Shown piece by piece: positions 28,801-37,239 of a stretch of DNA of 47,807 nucleotides. This stretch comes from Stenotrophomonas koreensis (GTDB taxonomy: Bacteria; Pseudomonadota; Gammaproteobacteria; Xanthomonadales; Xanthomonadaceae). The notes beneath the pieces were generated by a model that did not search any database, had not been told where the DNA came from, and saw nothing but the letters and a program-made list of their open reading frames with translations. The stretch is taken from the NCBI RefSeq assembly GCF_001431525.1, contig NZ_LDJH01000010.1, positions 1 through 47,807 of the forward strand. Reading direction: 5' to 3'. A program made the translations under genes and the position numbers. Each line of letters begins with the position of its first letter. Within the stretch, counting starts at the first letter, position 1.

Positions 28801-30078
28801 ATGAGCGCCCCTGCCCCCCTGCCTGTATCCACCCGCCAGCGCCTGTCCGAGGTCCGTTACGAAATCCGCGGCGAACTGGCGCGGCGAGCGGGTGAACTGG
28901 AGGCGCAGGGACGCACGCTGATCAAGCTCAACATCGGCAACCCGGGCAGTTTCGGCTTCCGTGCCCCGGCCCATCTGCAGCATGCCATTGCCGATGACAT
29001 GGACCGCACCGATCCCTACACCCACCAGCAGGGCCTGCCGCACGCACGCGAGGCGATTGCCGCGGCCTATGCCCGCCGCGGCATGCCCGATGCGCACGCT
29101 GACCGGGTCTTCATCGGCAATGGCGTGTCGGAGTTGATCGACATGGCGCTGCGCGCCCTGCTCAACCCCGGTGACGAGGTGCTGGTGCCCTCGCCGGACT
29201 ACCCGCTGTGGTCGGCGGCCACCATTCTCAACGATGGCCGTCCGGTGTATTACCGCTGCCGGCCGGAGGATGGCTTTGCGCCGGATCCGAACGAGATCGA
29301 AACCCTGGTTTCCGGCCGCACCCGCGCCATCGTGCTGATCAACCCGAACAACCCCTCCGGGGCCAGCTATCCGCGCGCGCTGCTCGAGCGCATCGTCGCC
29401 ATTGCCCGCAAGCACAACCTGTTGCTGCTGGTGGACGAGATCTACGACCAGATCCTGTATGACGATGCAGTGTTCGAGCCGGTGGCGCCCCTGGCTGGCG
29501 ATCACCCCTGCCTGACCTTCTCCGGCCTGAGCAAGGTGCACCGCGCCTGCGGTTGGCGGGTGGGCTGGGGCCTGCTTTCCGGCCAGGCAAGCCGGGTGGC
29601 CGAACTGCGCGCGGCAATGGACCTGCTCAGCGCCCTGCGCCTGTGCGCCAATGTCCCCGGCCAGCTGGCCATCGAGGCGGCGGTCAACGGCCCGGATACG
29701 ATCAGCCCGTTGTGTGCACCCGGCGGCCGCCTGTATGAAAGCCGCAAGGCGGTCATTGCCGCCTGCGCGGCGTCGGAGCATCTGGACCTGGTAGCACCGG
29801 CCGGTGCGCTGTATGCCTTCCCGGCGGTGGTTGGCGAGGCGGCCCGCGGCTTTGATGACCACCAGTTCGCGCTGCAGTTGATGGAAGAAGAAGGCGTGCT
29901 GGTGGTGCCCGGTTCCAGCTTCAACGTGCCCTACCATCACCATTTCCGCGTCACCCTGCTGCCGGATGCAGCCACCATTGCCGATGTGTTCGGCCGCATC
30001 GACCGCCTGCTCACGCGCCGTGCTGAAGCGGCCGGAAAGGTGGTGCAGCTGGCCGGCCGGCTGACCGCGGCGCGATGA
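28801..30078 (+). CDS. alaA: Class I/II PLP aminotransferase, AlaA-like
   Basis: This 425-residue cytoplasmic enzyme is likely a glutamate-pyruvate aminotransferase by similarity to E. coli AlaA. PLP-binding features include NGVSELIDMALRALL, NPNNPSGA, VDEIYDQILYD and the Schiff-base lysine in SGLSKVHRACGWRVGW. The start is the ATG at 28801, divergent from rsgA. Its stop overlaps the next gene by 4 nt (ATGA), so the two are coupled. Fold-type I aminotransferases are hard to assign to one substrate, so the symbol is provisional. Confidence 0.88.
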   Translation: MSAPAPLPVSTRQRLSEVRYEIRGELARRAGELEAQGRTLIKLNIGNPGSFGFRAPAHLQHAIADDMDRTDPYTHQQGLPHAREAIAAAYARRGMPDAHADRVFIGNGVSELIDMALRALLNPGDEVLVPSPDYPLWSAATILNDGRPVYYRCRPEDGFAPDPNEIETLVSGRTRAIVLINPNNPSGASYPRALLERIVAIARKHNLLLLVDEIYDQILYDDAVFEPVAPLAGDHPCLTFSGLSKVHRACGWRVGWGLLSGQASRVAELRAAMDLLSALRLCANVPGQLAIEAAVNGPDTISPLCAPGGRLYESRKAVIAACAASEHLDLVAPAGALYAFPAVVGEAARGFDDHQFALQLMEEEGVLVVPGSSFNVPYHHHFRVTLLPDAATIADVFGRIDRLLTRRAEAAGKVVQLAGRLTAAR

Positions 30079-30782
30079 GTGCCCTGTCCCCGCCAGCGCA
30101 GGTGCATGCACCGTTTACTGATGCCATCGCGCGGCGGATTGCCCAGCCCTTCGCGCCGCCGCGTCCGTGGGGCAACTGGGGGGACTACTGCTACACCCGG
30201 CTCAAACTGCGCAGCGACCCGCTCTACCCCGCGGTGATCGCCGCGCTCCGTCACCACCGCTCACCACTGCTGGACCTGGGCTGTGGCCTGGGCCTGCTGG
30301 CCCATGCACTGCGCGCGGCCGGGCTGGAGCAGGCCTACCGCGGGCTGGACATCGACACGACCAAGATCCAGCGTGGCCAGCAGATCCTGGCCCGCAGCGG
30401 GCTGGCCGGCGTGCAGCTGCAGCGGCACGATCTGAGCGTCAGCCGGCCGGCCCATCGCGGCAGCGTGACCCTGCTGGACGTACTGCAGTACCTGGATCAA
30501 CCCACCCAGCAGACGCTGCTCGCCGATGCGGCGGGCATGCTCGACGATGATGGCGTACTGGTGATCCGCAGCACCCTGGCCGAGGATTCCGCCCGCGGCC
30601 GCACCAGCCTGCGCGCCGATGCCTGGGCCCATCGCATCGGCTGGATGCAGACCCGGCCGCAACACTACCCCGGTGCCGGGGAGCTGCAGCGCCCACTGGA
30701 AGCGGCCGGCCTGCAGGTGAGCCTGCAGCCGCTGTACGGCAACACCCCGTTCAACAACTGGCTGCTGGTGGCCCGGCGCTGA
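30075..30782 (+). CDS. Class I SAM-dependent methyltransferase
   Basis: This is a 235-residue protein. Motif I is LLDLGCGLGLLAHAL (about residues 65-79), an acidic GLDID follows, and VTLLDVLQYLDQ is the post-motif region. The substrate is unknown. An N-terminal segment with WGNWGDYCYTRLK is unlike the common UbiE-type proteins. It is coupled to the aminotransferase gene by an ATGA overlap. Its TGA abuts the convergent deacetylase stop (TGATCA). Confidence 0.85.
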   Translation: MSALSPPAQVHAPFTDAIARRIAQPFAPPRPWGNWGDYCYTRLKLRSDPLYPAVIAALRHHRSPLLDLGCGLGLLAHALRAAGLEQAYRGLDIDTTKIQRGQQILARSGLAGVQLQRHDLSVSRPAHRGSVTLLDVLQYLDQPTQQTLLADAAGMLDDDGVLVIRSTLAEDSARGRTSLRADAWAHRIGWMQTRPQHYPGAGELQRPLEAAGLQVSLQPLYGNTPFNNWLLVARR

Positions 30783-31553
30783 TCAACCGGGAATATCCGC
30801 GCGCAGCCCACGCTGGTGGAGCAGCTGCAGGACCCCCTCGAGCACGGCAACCGCCTGCCCGGGGCTGCCACCTTCATGCAGCAGGACAATCGCCCCGCTG
30901 CGCAGGTCCGGCGCGATCCGCGCCAATACCGCGGCCGGATCCCGGGCCACGCCGTCATAGCCGCGCGCACTCCAGCCCACCCGGGTCAGGCCATGGCGGC
31001 GCAGTACCGCCGCGACAAACGGGTTGGTATGCCCGACCACCGAGCGGTACCAGCGCGGTGGCTGGCCGCTGAGGGTGGCCAGCCGCTGCTGGCATTGGCC
31101 GATCTGCGCCGCCAGCCGTTTCGGGCCCTGGGCCCACCACCAGGCCTGGGGATGGCTGTCGGAGTGGTTGCCGATCGAATGCCCGGCCTGGATGATCGCC
31201 TGCACCAGCGCCGGCTGCGCCGCTGCACGTTGTCCGATCAGGAAAAACGTCGCCCGCGCCTGATGCCGGGCCAACAACGCCAGCAGCGCCGGGGTATCGG
31301 CCGAAGGGCCATCATCGATGGTCAGCCAGACGCGGTTGCCGGCCTGCGGCCAGTGCGAGAGCACCGGCCCGTAGAACCGGCTGTTGGGCAGGAACACCGG
31401 CACCAGGAACAACGCATGCGACAGCAGCATTGCCGGCAGCCCCCAGTGCCAGCCCAGCCAGCCCCACAGCACGGCCACCAGCAGCTGGCTGGCCAGCAGC
31501 CAGCCAACCCAGCGCCACGGCTGCCGCGGCGGGCAATACAGGGTTTCATCCAT
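30783..31553 (-). CDS. Membrane-anchored polysaccharide deacetylase (NodB homology)
   Basis: This is a 256-residue protein. Two N-terminal hydrophobic helices (WLLASQLLVAVLWGWLGW, then LPAMLLSHALFLVPVFL) precede a carbohydrate esterase 4 domain with the catalytic TIDDGP motif and the metal site HSDSH. A C-terminal GAIVLLHEG supplies the last conserved histidine. The likely role is metal-dependent deacetylation or deformylation of a glycan or lipid-linked sugar at the membrane. I prefer the ATG at 31553, which has GGGG 7 nt upstream; ATGs at 31559 and 31574 are alternatives. Confidence 0.85.
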   Translation of the reverse strand: MDETLYCPPRQPWRWVGWLLASQLLVAVLWGWLGWHWGLPAMLLSHALFLVPVFLPNSRFYGPVLSHWPQAGNRVWLTIDDGPSADTPALLALLARHQARATFFLIGQRAAAQPALVQAIIQAGHSIGNHSDSHPQAWWWAQGPKRLAAQIGQCQQRLATLSGQPPRWYRSVVGHTNPFVAAVLRRHGLTRVGWSARGYDGVARDPAAVLARIAPDLRSGAIVLLHEGGSPGQAVAVLEGVLQLLHQRGLRADIPG

Positions 31554-31618
31554 GCTCATGCCCCATGATCGCATGCCGCGTAGAATGGGGCTCTCCTCAA
31601 GAGTTTGAACCCAGAACG

Positions 31619-32542
31619 ATGTCTCTCGATCCCGCCCTGCGTGCGCGCATTGAATCCATCCTCCAGGCCAACCGTGTCGTGTTGTTCATGAAGGGCCAGC
31701 CGGGTATGCCGCAGTGCGGCTTTTCGGCAAAGTCGGTCGGTACCCTGAACGACCTGGGCGTGGAGTTCGCCCACGTCAACGTGCTGGCTGACAACGAAAT
31801 CCGCGAAGGCATCAAGCTCTACGGCGACTGGCCGACCATTCCGCAGCTGTATGTGGATGGCGAGCTGGTCGGCGGCAACGACATCCTCCAGCAGATGGCC
31901 GCCAGCGGCGAACTGAGCCAGTTGCTGGGCCTGGCGGCACCGGACCGTACCCCGCCGGCCATCACCGTGACCCCGGCAGCGGTGGAAATGCTCAAGGGTG
32001 CGCTGGAGGAAAACCAGGGGGCGGCCCTGCAGCTGAGCATCGATGCCAACTTCCAGCCGGACTTCCAGCTGGTGCCGTTTGATGCCGGCGCGATTGCCGC
32101 CGAGTCCAATGGCCTGCGCGTGCAGTTCGATCTGGCCAGCGCACGCCGCGCCGAAGGCATCACCATCGACTGGGTGGATGACCTGCGCGGCCGTGGCCTG
32201 GCCATCGACAATCCCAACGCTCCGCGCCAGGTCGAACAGATCGAACCGCGGGTCGCCGCCGAGCGGGTTGCCAACGGCACCTTGCTGGTCGATGTCCGCC
32301 CGGCCGAAGAGCGCGCCATCGCCGCGGTCAATGTCCCGTTCGAAACCCTGGATGGGGACAACCGCGAGCGCCTGGAAGCCCTGCCCAAGGACACCGCCAT
32401 TGCCTTCCTGTGCCGCAGCGGTGGCCGCAGCCATCAGGCCGCCGAACATTTCCGCACCCTGGGCTTTACCAGGCTGGCCAATGTCGCCGGTGGCATCAAT
32501 GCCTGGGCCGAGCAGGTGGACAGTTCGATCACCCCGTACTGA
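31619..32542 (+). CDS. grxD: Monothiol glutaredoxin fused to A-type-like and rhodanese domains
   Basis: This is a 307-residue three-domain cytoplasmic protein. Residues 1-108 are a Grx4-type monothiol glutaredoxin with CGFS at 33-36 and the glutathione-site WPTIPQLYV, a class that carries glutathione-ligated [2Fe-2S] clusters. Residues 113-205 resemble an IscA/ErpA (HesB) fold (ITVTPAAVEML at the start, GLAIDNPNAP at the end) but contain no cysteine. Residues 215-305 are a rhodanese with active-site Cys275 in LCRSGGRS. Possible -10 TAGAAT is at 31581. It probably acts in iron-sulfur or sulfur transfer. E. coli GrxD is only 115 residues. Confidence 0.92.
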   Translation: MSLDPALRARIESILQANRVVLFMKGQPGMPQCGFSAKSVGTLNDLGVEFAHVNVLADNEIREGIKLYGDWPTIPQLYVDGELVGGNDILQQMAASGELSQLLGLAAPDRTPPAITVTPAAVEMLKGALEENQGAALQLSIDANFQPDFQLVPFDAGAIAAESNGLRVQFDLASARRAEGITIDWVDDLRGRGLAIDNPNAPRQVEQIEPRVAAERVANGTLLVDVRPAEERAIAAVNVPFETLDGDNRERLEALPKDTAIAFLCRSGGRSHQAAEHFRTLGFTRLANVAGGINAWAEQVDSSITPY

Positions 32543-32561
32543 GCATCGATGCGCCGAAACG

Positions 32562-32588
32562 ACAACGCCGGCCACTGGCCGGCGTTGT
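32562..32588. terminator. Bidirectional hairpin terminator
   Basis: ACAACGCCGGCC-ACT-GGCCGGCGTTGT is a perfect 12-bp stem midway between the convergent grxD and DUF924 stops. The right side continues TGCAGG and no long U-tract follows, so efficiency is uncertain. Confidence 0.7.
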
Positions 32589-32612
32589 TGCAGGTGCTCA
32601 TGCGCGGCCGGC

Positions 32613-33152
32613 TCAGGCGGAAAAGCCGCCATTGGCCAGGTATTCCAGCTCCTCCACCCGGGGAATCCGCCCCAGCGCCGCATTGCGGTGCGGGAAGCGG
32701 CCAAAGCGGCTGATCACCTCGCGATGGATCAGCGCATGTTCCAGGTACTGCGGCTCGCCCAGGGCCTGGAACATCGCTACCGAACGCTCCTGGTCAACCG
32801 GGTCCTCGGAGTGCTCGAACGGCAGGTACACAAACGCCCGCAGCGCTGCCTCCAGCTGCAGATCCATCCCTTCTTCAATGGCCCGCATCGCGTAATGGCG
32901 CGCCAGCGGATCGGTGGCGTAGCTGTGCGCACTGCCGCGGAAGGCATTGCGCGGGAACTGATCCAGCAACAGCATCAAACCCAGCACGCCTTCGGCGCTG
33001 CACAGCCAGTGCTCGTACTCGCGCCGCGCGGCGGCAAAATGCTGTTCAAGGAAACACTGGCGAAAGCGCGCATCAAAGGCCGCATCGCGTGCAAACCAGC
33101 GTTGCGGGCCAGCCTGTCTCCAGAATTCCACGACCCCCTTGGCCTGTTCCAT
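32613..33152 (-). CDS. DUF924 family protein
   Basis: This 179-residue soluble helical protein has the hallmarks of DUF924: VVEFWRQAGPQRWFARDAAFD at the N-terminus, LMLLLDQFPRNAFRG in the middle, and YLPFEHSEDPVDQE with FGRFPHRNAALGR near the end. The fold is TPR-like. No biochemical function is known to me. The ATG at 33152 gives the normal family length. It is convergent with grxD and divergent from the amidohydrolase genes. Confidence 0.88.
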   Translation of the reverse strand: MEQAKGVVEFWRQAGPQRWFARDAAFDARFRQCFLEQHFAAARREYEHWLCSAEGVLGLMLLLDQFPRNAFRGSAHSYATDPLARHYAMRAIEEGMDLQLEAALRAFVYLPFEHSEDPVDQERSVAMFQALGEPQYLEHALIHREVISRFGRFPHRNAALGRIPRVEELEYLANGGFSA

Positions 33153-33268
33153 CGTCCGCCATCCTCGCCCGATTCTTGATCCGTCCTGGGCACCGGACCG
33201 GTGTCGACACGACCACTGTGACGCAGTACCAATGGCGCAGCCTAGCCGATCACACTGCTGATGCCTAC

Positions 33269-33280
33269 TGATCCGGATCA
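33269..33280. promoter_or_regulatory. Perfect 12-bp palindrome upstream of the amidohydrolase pair
   Basis: TGATCCGGATCA is a perfect palindrome in the 291-bp gap between the DUF924 gene and the amidohydrolase genes. It may be an operator for either. I saw no clear promoter hexamers and no gene in the rest of the gap. Confidence 0.35.
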
Positions 33281-33443
33281 ATCCGTCCCCCGCCGGGTCC
33301 GGTGCCCATCGGGCTGGGTGGCCTGCCACCGCCGGCCGCAAGATGGCCAGCAACCTGTCGCAGGGCCATGACTTTTACCCTTGGCAAGGCCGGGCCTGGC
33401 CCGCTAGCGTGACGGCTTTGCACTCATGCGGGGATCGAACCAG

Positions 33444-34820
33444 ATGCAGCAACGCTCTCGTACGGCGGCACTTGCTACCGCCTTGGCCATCGCCTTGCTG
33501 CCACTGGCCGCACAGGCAACAGGGTCCAACCGGCAGGCCGGCGATGCCTTTGCCAGCACCTACCAGCCACTGCCTTCGGCGCCGGTACTGATCAGCGGCG
33601 CAACCGTGCTCGATGGTGCCGGCGCACGCCTGGACAATGCCGATGTGCTGATGGTCGATGGCCGCATCGCCGCCGTCGGCGTCGGCCTGCAGGCACCGGC
33701 CGATGCCCTGCGCATCGATGGCAGCGGCAAGTGGGTGACCCCGGGCATCATCGACGTGCACTCGCACCTGGGCGTGTACCCCAGCCCCGGCGTGCAGGCG
33801 CACAGCGACGGCAATGAAATGACCAACCCGGTCACTGCCCACGTCTGGGCCGAGCACTCGGTGTGGCCGCAGGACCCGGGCTTTGCCGCGGCACTGGCCG
33901 GTGGCGTGACCAGCCTGCAGATCCTGCCCGGTTCGGCCAACCTGGTCGGTGGCCGCTCGGTCACGTTGAAGAACGTGCCGGCCACCACCACGCAGGCGAT
34001 GAAGTTCCCCGGCGCCCCGTACGGGGTCAAGATGGCCTGTGGCGAGAACCCCAAGCGCGTCTACGGCGGCAAGGGCGGCCCGGCCACCCGCATGGGCAAC
34101 ATGGCCGGCCACCGGGCCGCCTTCATCGATGCGGCCGAATACGCCCGCAAGCAAGCCGCGGCCGATGGCAAGCGCGCAGACAGCAGCGCACCCAAGCGCG
34201 ACCTCAAGCTGGAGACCCTGGCCGGTGTGCTGGAAGGCGAGATCATTGCCCATATCCACTGCTACCGCGCCGATGAAATGACCAACATGCTCGACCTGGC
34301 CGAGGAATTCGGCTTCCAGGTCGGCACCTTCCACCACGGCGTGGAGGCTTACAAGATCGCCGACCGGCTGGCCGATGAAGGCGTCTGCGCGGCGCTGTGG
34401 GCCGACTGGTGGGGCTTCAAGATGGAAGCCTTCGACGGCATCCAGGAAAACATCGCGCTGGTGGACCGGCTTGAAAACAGCTGCGCCATTGTCCATTCCG
34501 ATTCGGATGAAGGCATCCAGCGCCTGAACCAGGAAGCGGCCAAGGTGATCGCCAATGCCCGCCGTGCCGGCATCGCGATCGCCCCGGAACGCGCGATGAC
34601 CTGGCTGACCGGCAACGCCGCCCGCTCGCTGGGCATCGCCGGGCACACCGGCACCCTGGCCCCCGGCAAGATGGCCGACGTGGTGATCTGGAATGGCACC
34701 CCGTTCTCCTCCTATGCCCTGGCCGAGCAGGTGTTCATCGACGGCGCACGGGTTTACGACCGTAGCGATCGCCGCCTGCAACCGGTGTCTGATTTCCGTC
34801 TGGGCCAGGAGGCAAACTGA
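33444..34820 (+). CDS. Exported amidohydrolase (metal site intact)
   Basis: This is a 458-residue periplasmic protein with a Sec signal (MQQRSRTAAL to AQA). It is an amidohydrolase-superfamily TIM barrel inside a beta-sandwich, with the metal motif HSH in IIDVHSHLG. Further likely ligands are in HIHCYRADEM and TFHHGVEAYK, and an aspartate is in VHSDSDEG. The C-terminal strand LAPGKMADVVIW is typical. Relatives act on N-acyl or cyclic amides or on dipeptides. The substrate here is unknown. I chose the ATG at 33444, since the one at 33426 has no ribosome-binding site. It shares one base (TGATG) with the next gene. Confidence 0.88.
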   Translation: MQQRSRTAALATALAIALLPLAAQATGSNRQAGDAFASTYQPLPSAPVLISGATVLDGAGARLDNADVLMVDGRIAAVGVGLQAPADALRIDGSGKWVTPGIIDVHSHLGVYPSPGVQAHSDGNEMTNPVTAHVWAEHSVWPQDPGFAAALAGGVTSLQILPGSANLVGGRSVTLKNVPATTTQAMKFPGAPYGVKMACGENPKRVYGGKGGPATRMGNMAGHRAAFIDAAEYARKQAAADGKRADSSAPKRDLKLETLAGVLEGEIIAHIHCYRADEMTNMLDLAEEFGFQVGTFHHGVEAYKIADRLADEGVCAALWADWWGFKMEAFDGIQENIALVDRLENSCAIVHSDSDEGIQRLNQEAAKVIANARRAGIAIAPERAMTWLTGNAARSLGIAGHTGTLAPGKMADVVIWNGTPFSSYALAEQVFIDGARVYDRSDRRLQPVSDFRLGQEAN

Positions 34821-36103
34821 TGATTACCCGTAGCCTACGTCCGGCCCTGTTGGCCGCTGCCCTGCTCGCCACCCTGCCGGCAGCGGCGCAGGACCTGCTG
34901 GTGCGCGGCGCCACCGTCCATACCGCCAGCGCCCAGGGCACCCTGGCCGATACCGATGTCCTGGTCCTGCGCGGACGCATTGCCGCCATCGGCAAGAACC
35001 TCGGCGCACCGGCCGGCATCAGCGTGGTCCAGGCCAATGGCCAGGCACTCACGCCGACCCTGTTTGGCGGCATCAGCGAACTGGGCGCCGAAGAAGTGTC
35101 CGGGGTCGAGGCCACCGCCGATTCGCGCCTGCGCCTTGAAGACCAGCCGGCACGTCCGGAGTTCGACCTGAGCCTGGCCTTCAACCCGGACTCGCTGCTG
35201 TTGCCGGTGGCGCGCGCCGAAGGCATCGGTTTTTCGGCCCTGGCGCCGAACCCGGGCGGCAGCTTCATCGCCGGCCAGGGGGCGGTCATCCGTACCCAGG
35301 GCGACAGCCAGCCGCTGGCCAGCCGGCAGCTGTACCTGAGCCTGGGCGGCAACGTTTCGGCACAGTCCGGCCAATCGCGGGCGGCGCAGTGGATGTTGCT
35401 GGCACAGATGGTCGAAGAAGCCCGCGGCAACCTGCCCGCCAGCTCCCCGCATGCGCTGCTCTCGCCCGCCGGTCGCAAGGCGCTGGCCAGCTATCTGGCG
35501 GGCAATGGCCGGACCATGGTGCGGGTGGACCGCGCCAGTGATATCGCCCAGCTGCTGCGCTGGGCAGCGCGCGAGAAGGTTCGCATCGGCATCGTCGGTG
35601 GCGCCGAGGCGTGGAAGCAGGCCGATGCGCTGGCCGCGGCGAAGGTGCCGGTCTTCCTGGAAACCCTGGTCAACCTGCCGGCCAGCTTCGACCAGCTGGG
35701 CGCACGCGCCGATGCGGCGGCCCTGCTGGCTGCGGCCGGGGTCGAGGTGTCGTATGTGCTCAACGGCGATGGCGCGCACAACGCCCGCAAGCTGCGCCAG
35801 AGTGCCGGCAATGCCGTTGCCCAGGGCCTGCCGTGGGAAACCGCTTACGCCGGCTTGACCAGCGTGCCGGCCCGCGCCCTGGGCGTGGATGACGAGCTGG
35901 GCAGCATCGCCATCGGCAAGCGCGCCGACCTGGTGCTGTGGGACGGTGATCCGCTGGATGTGGCCCACGTCGCCCGCCGGGTCTGGATGGGCGGGGTCGA
36001 ACAGGCCCTGCGCTCGCGCCAGACCGAATTGCGTGACCGCTACCAGGCACCGGCCGGCTCCCAGCCACGTGCCTACCTGCAACCGTCAGCGCCGCGTTAC
36101 TGA
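34820..36103 (+). CDS. Exported amidohydrolase-like protein lacking the metal motif
   Basis: This 427-residue protein has a signal peptide ending AAAQD and the amidohydrolase beginning (LLVRGATVHTA, LVLRGRIAAIG) and end (GSIAIGKRADLVLWDGDPL). Where active members have the HxH metal motif, it reads TPTLFGGISELG. Positions expected to carry the later histidines (TMVRVDRASD, VFLETLVNLP) also have none. It therefore looks like a catalytically dead partner. Its ATG overlaps the stop of the intact amidohydrolase gene by one base, so the two are produced together and may form a complex. Confidence 0.87.
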   Translation: MITRSLRPALLAAALLATLPAAAQDLLVRGATVHTASAQGTLADTDVLVLRGRIAAIGKNLGAPAGISVVQANGQALTPTLFGGISELGAEEVSGVEATADSRLRLEDQPARPEFDLSLAFNPDSLLLPVARAEGIGFSALAPNPGGSFIAGQGAVIRTQGDSQPLASRQLYLSLGGNVSAQSGQSRAAQWMLLAQMVEEARGNLPASSPHALLSPAGRKALASYLAGNGRTMVRVDRASDIAQLLRWAAREKVRIGIVGGAEAWKQADALAAAKVPVFLETLVNLPASFDQLGARADAAALLAAAGVEVSYVLNGDGAHNARKLRQSAGNAVAQGLPWETAYAGLTSVPARALGVDDELGSIAIGKRADLVLWDGDPLDVAHVARRVWMGGVEQALRSRQTELRDRYQAPAGSQPRAYLQPSAPRY

Positions 36104-36110
36104 AACGCAA

Positions 36111-36144
36111 ACGGCCGTCAGCGGGCACGCTGGCGGCCGTGTTT
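36111..36144 (+). terminator. Terminator after the amidohydrolase pair
   Basis: ACGGCCGTCAGCG-GGCA-CGCTGGCGGCCGT forms a 13-bp stem with a single G-U pair and is followed by GTTT. It lies 8 bp past the stop. Confidence 0.65.
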
Positions 36145-36235
36145 ACCGCCCTTGGCTGCTGCGGCGCAACAGGCGGTGTGACGGTTTTGTGCTATTCACG
36201 GGGTATCGAAACAGACGGTCAACAGGGGGAGTGTC

Positions 36236-37180
36236 ATGCGCATTGGCATCGTCGTCGATTCGGGCTGTGACCTGCCCGCTGAGTACATACAGCGCCACAA
36301 CATCACCCTGCTGCCGATCACGGCACGCATCGGTGATGCGGTACTGGCCGATCACCGCGATGAGCAGGCCACCCTCGCCTTTCTCAATTCGCAGGTGGCC
36401 GAACGTGCGGCTGAAGCAGAGACCACCCCGTTTACCGTGCAACAGATCCGTGACCTGTTCCTGGACAAGCTGGTGATCGATTACGACCACGTGTTCTGCC
36501 TGACCATTTCCAGTACCCGCAGTGCGGTGTATGCCAATGCAATGCAGGCCAGCTTCGCCATTCTCAATGATTACAAACCGGCCCGTCATGCCGCCGGTCA
36601 CAATTCTCCGTTTGCCTTGCGGGTGATCGACTCGCAGAACCTGTTCTCGGCCCAGGCGGTCAGCGCGACCGAAGCGGTGCGCCTGCGCGACCAGGGCTTG
36701 AACCTGCAACAGATACGCGAACGCCTGGATTACCTGATCCCGCATGTGCACGGCTATCTGGTGCCGCGTGACCTGTACTACATGCGCGCACGTGCCCGCC
36801 ACAAGGGCGACCGCAGCGTCAGCCTGTTCTCTGCCGCGCTGGGCAGCGCGCTGGATATCAAGCCGGTGATCCACTCACGCGCCGGCCAGACCGCGCCCAC
36901 GGCCAAGATCAAGGGCTTCGAGCCGGCGTGTGAGCGGCTGTTTGCGTTTGCCCGTTCGCGCATCAATGCCGGCCTGCTCACTCCGACCCTGTGCGTGAGC
37001 TATGGCGGCGAGCTCGCTGAGCTGCATCAGCTCCCCGGCTACGCCCAGCTCCAGGCCGAATGCAAAAACCACGGCGTGGAGCTGCTGGAGACGGTGATGA
37101 GCCTGACCGGGATGATCAACGTCGGCAAGGGCGCGATGACCCTGGCCTTTGCCGATGACAAGGCGCCGCTGTTTCACTGA
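36236..37180 (+). CDS. DegV family fatty-acid-binding protein
   Basis: This is a 314-residue DegV-fold protein. The family binds a fatty acid in a cleft between two domains, and FakB members present it to the kinase FakA. The N-terminal signature GIVVDSGCDLPAEYI, the central TISSTRSAVYANA with VIDSQNLFSAQ, and the C-terminal TGMINVGKGAMTLAF fit. GGGGGAG precedes the ATG. It contains a longer central insertion than the common 280-residue proteins. No FakA-like gene is visible here, so FakB function is not supported by context. Confidence 0.87.
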   Translation: MRIGIVVDSGCDLPAEYIQRHNITLLPITARIGDAVLADHRDEQATLAFLNSQVAERAAEAETTPFTVQQIRDLFLDKLVIDYDHVFCLTISSTRSAVYANAMQASFAILNDYKPARHAAGHNSPFALRVIDSQNLFSAQAVSATEAVRLRDQGLNLQQIRERLDYLIPHVHGYLVPRDLYYMRARARHKGDRSVSLFSAALGSALDIKPVIHSRAGQTAPTAKIKGFEPACERLFAFARSRINAGLLTPTLCVSYGGELAELHQLPGYAQLQAECKNHGVELLETVMSLTGMINVGKGAMTLAFADDKAPLFH

Positions 37181-37239
37181 GCCCACCGCCGCCGGGCCCA
37201 TACTGGCCACCCGTTCTGGCAACCAGGAGAACAGCGCCC

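Noticed and set aside
32562..32588. SMAG-type GTAG repeat of Stenotrophomonas
   Set aside because: It is a perfect palindrome placed between convergent genes and lacks the GTAG head. A terminator is the simpler reading.
36236..37180. FakB of a fatty-acid kinase system
   Set aside because: The DegV fold fits, but no FakA-like kinase gene lies in the window, so I keep the general family name.
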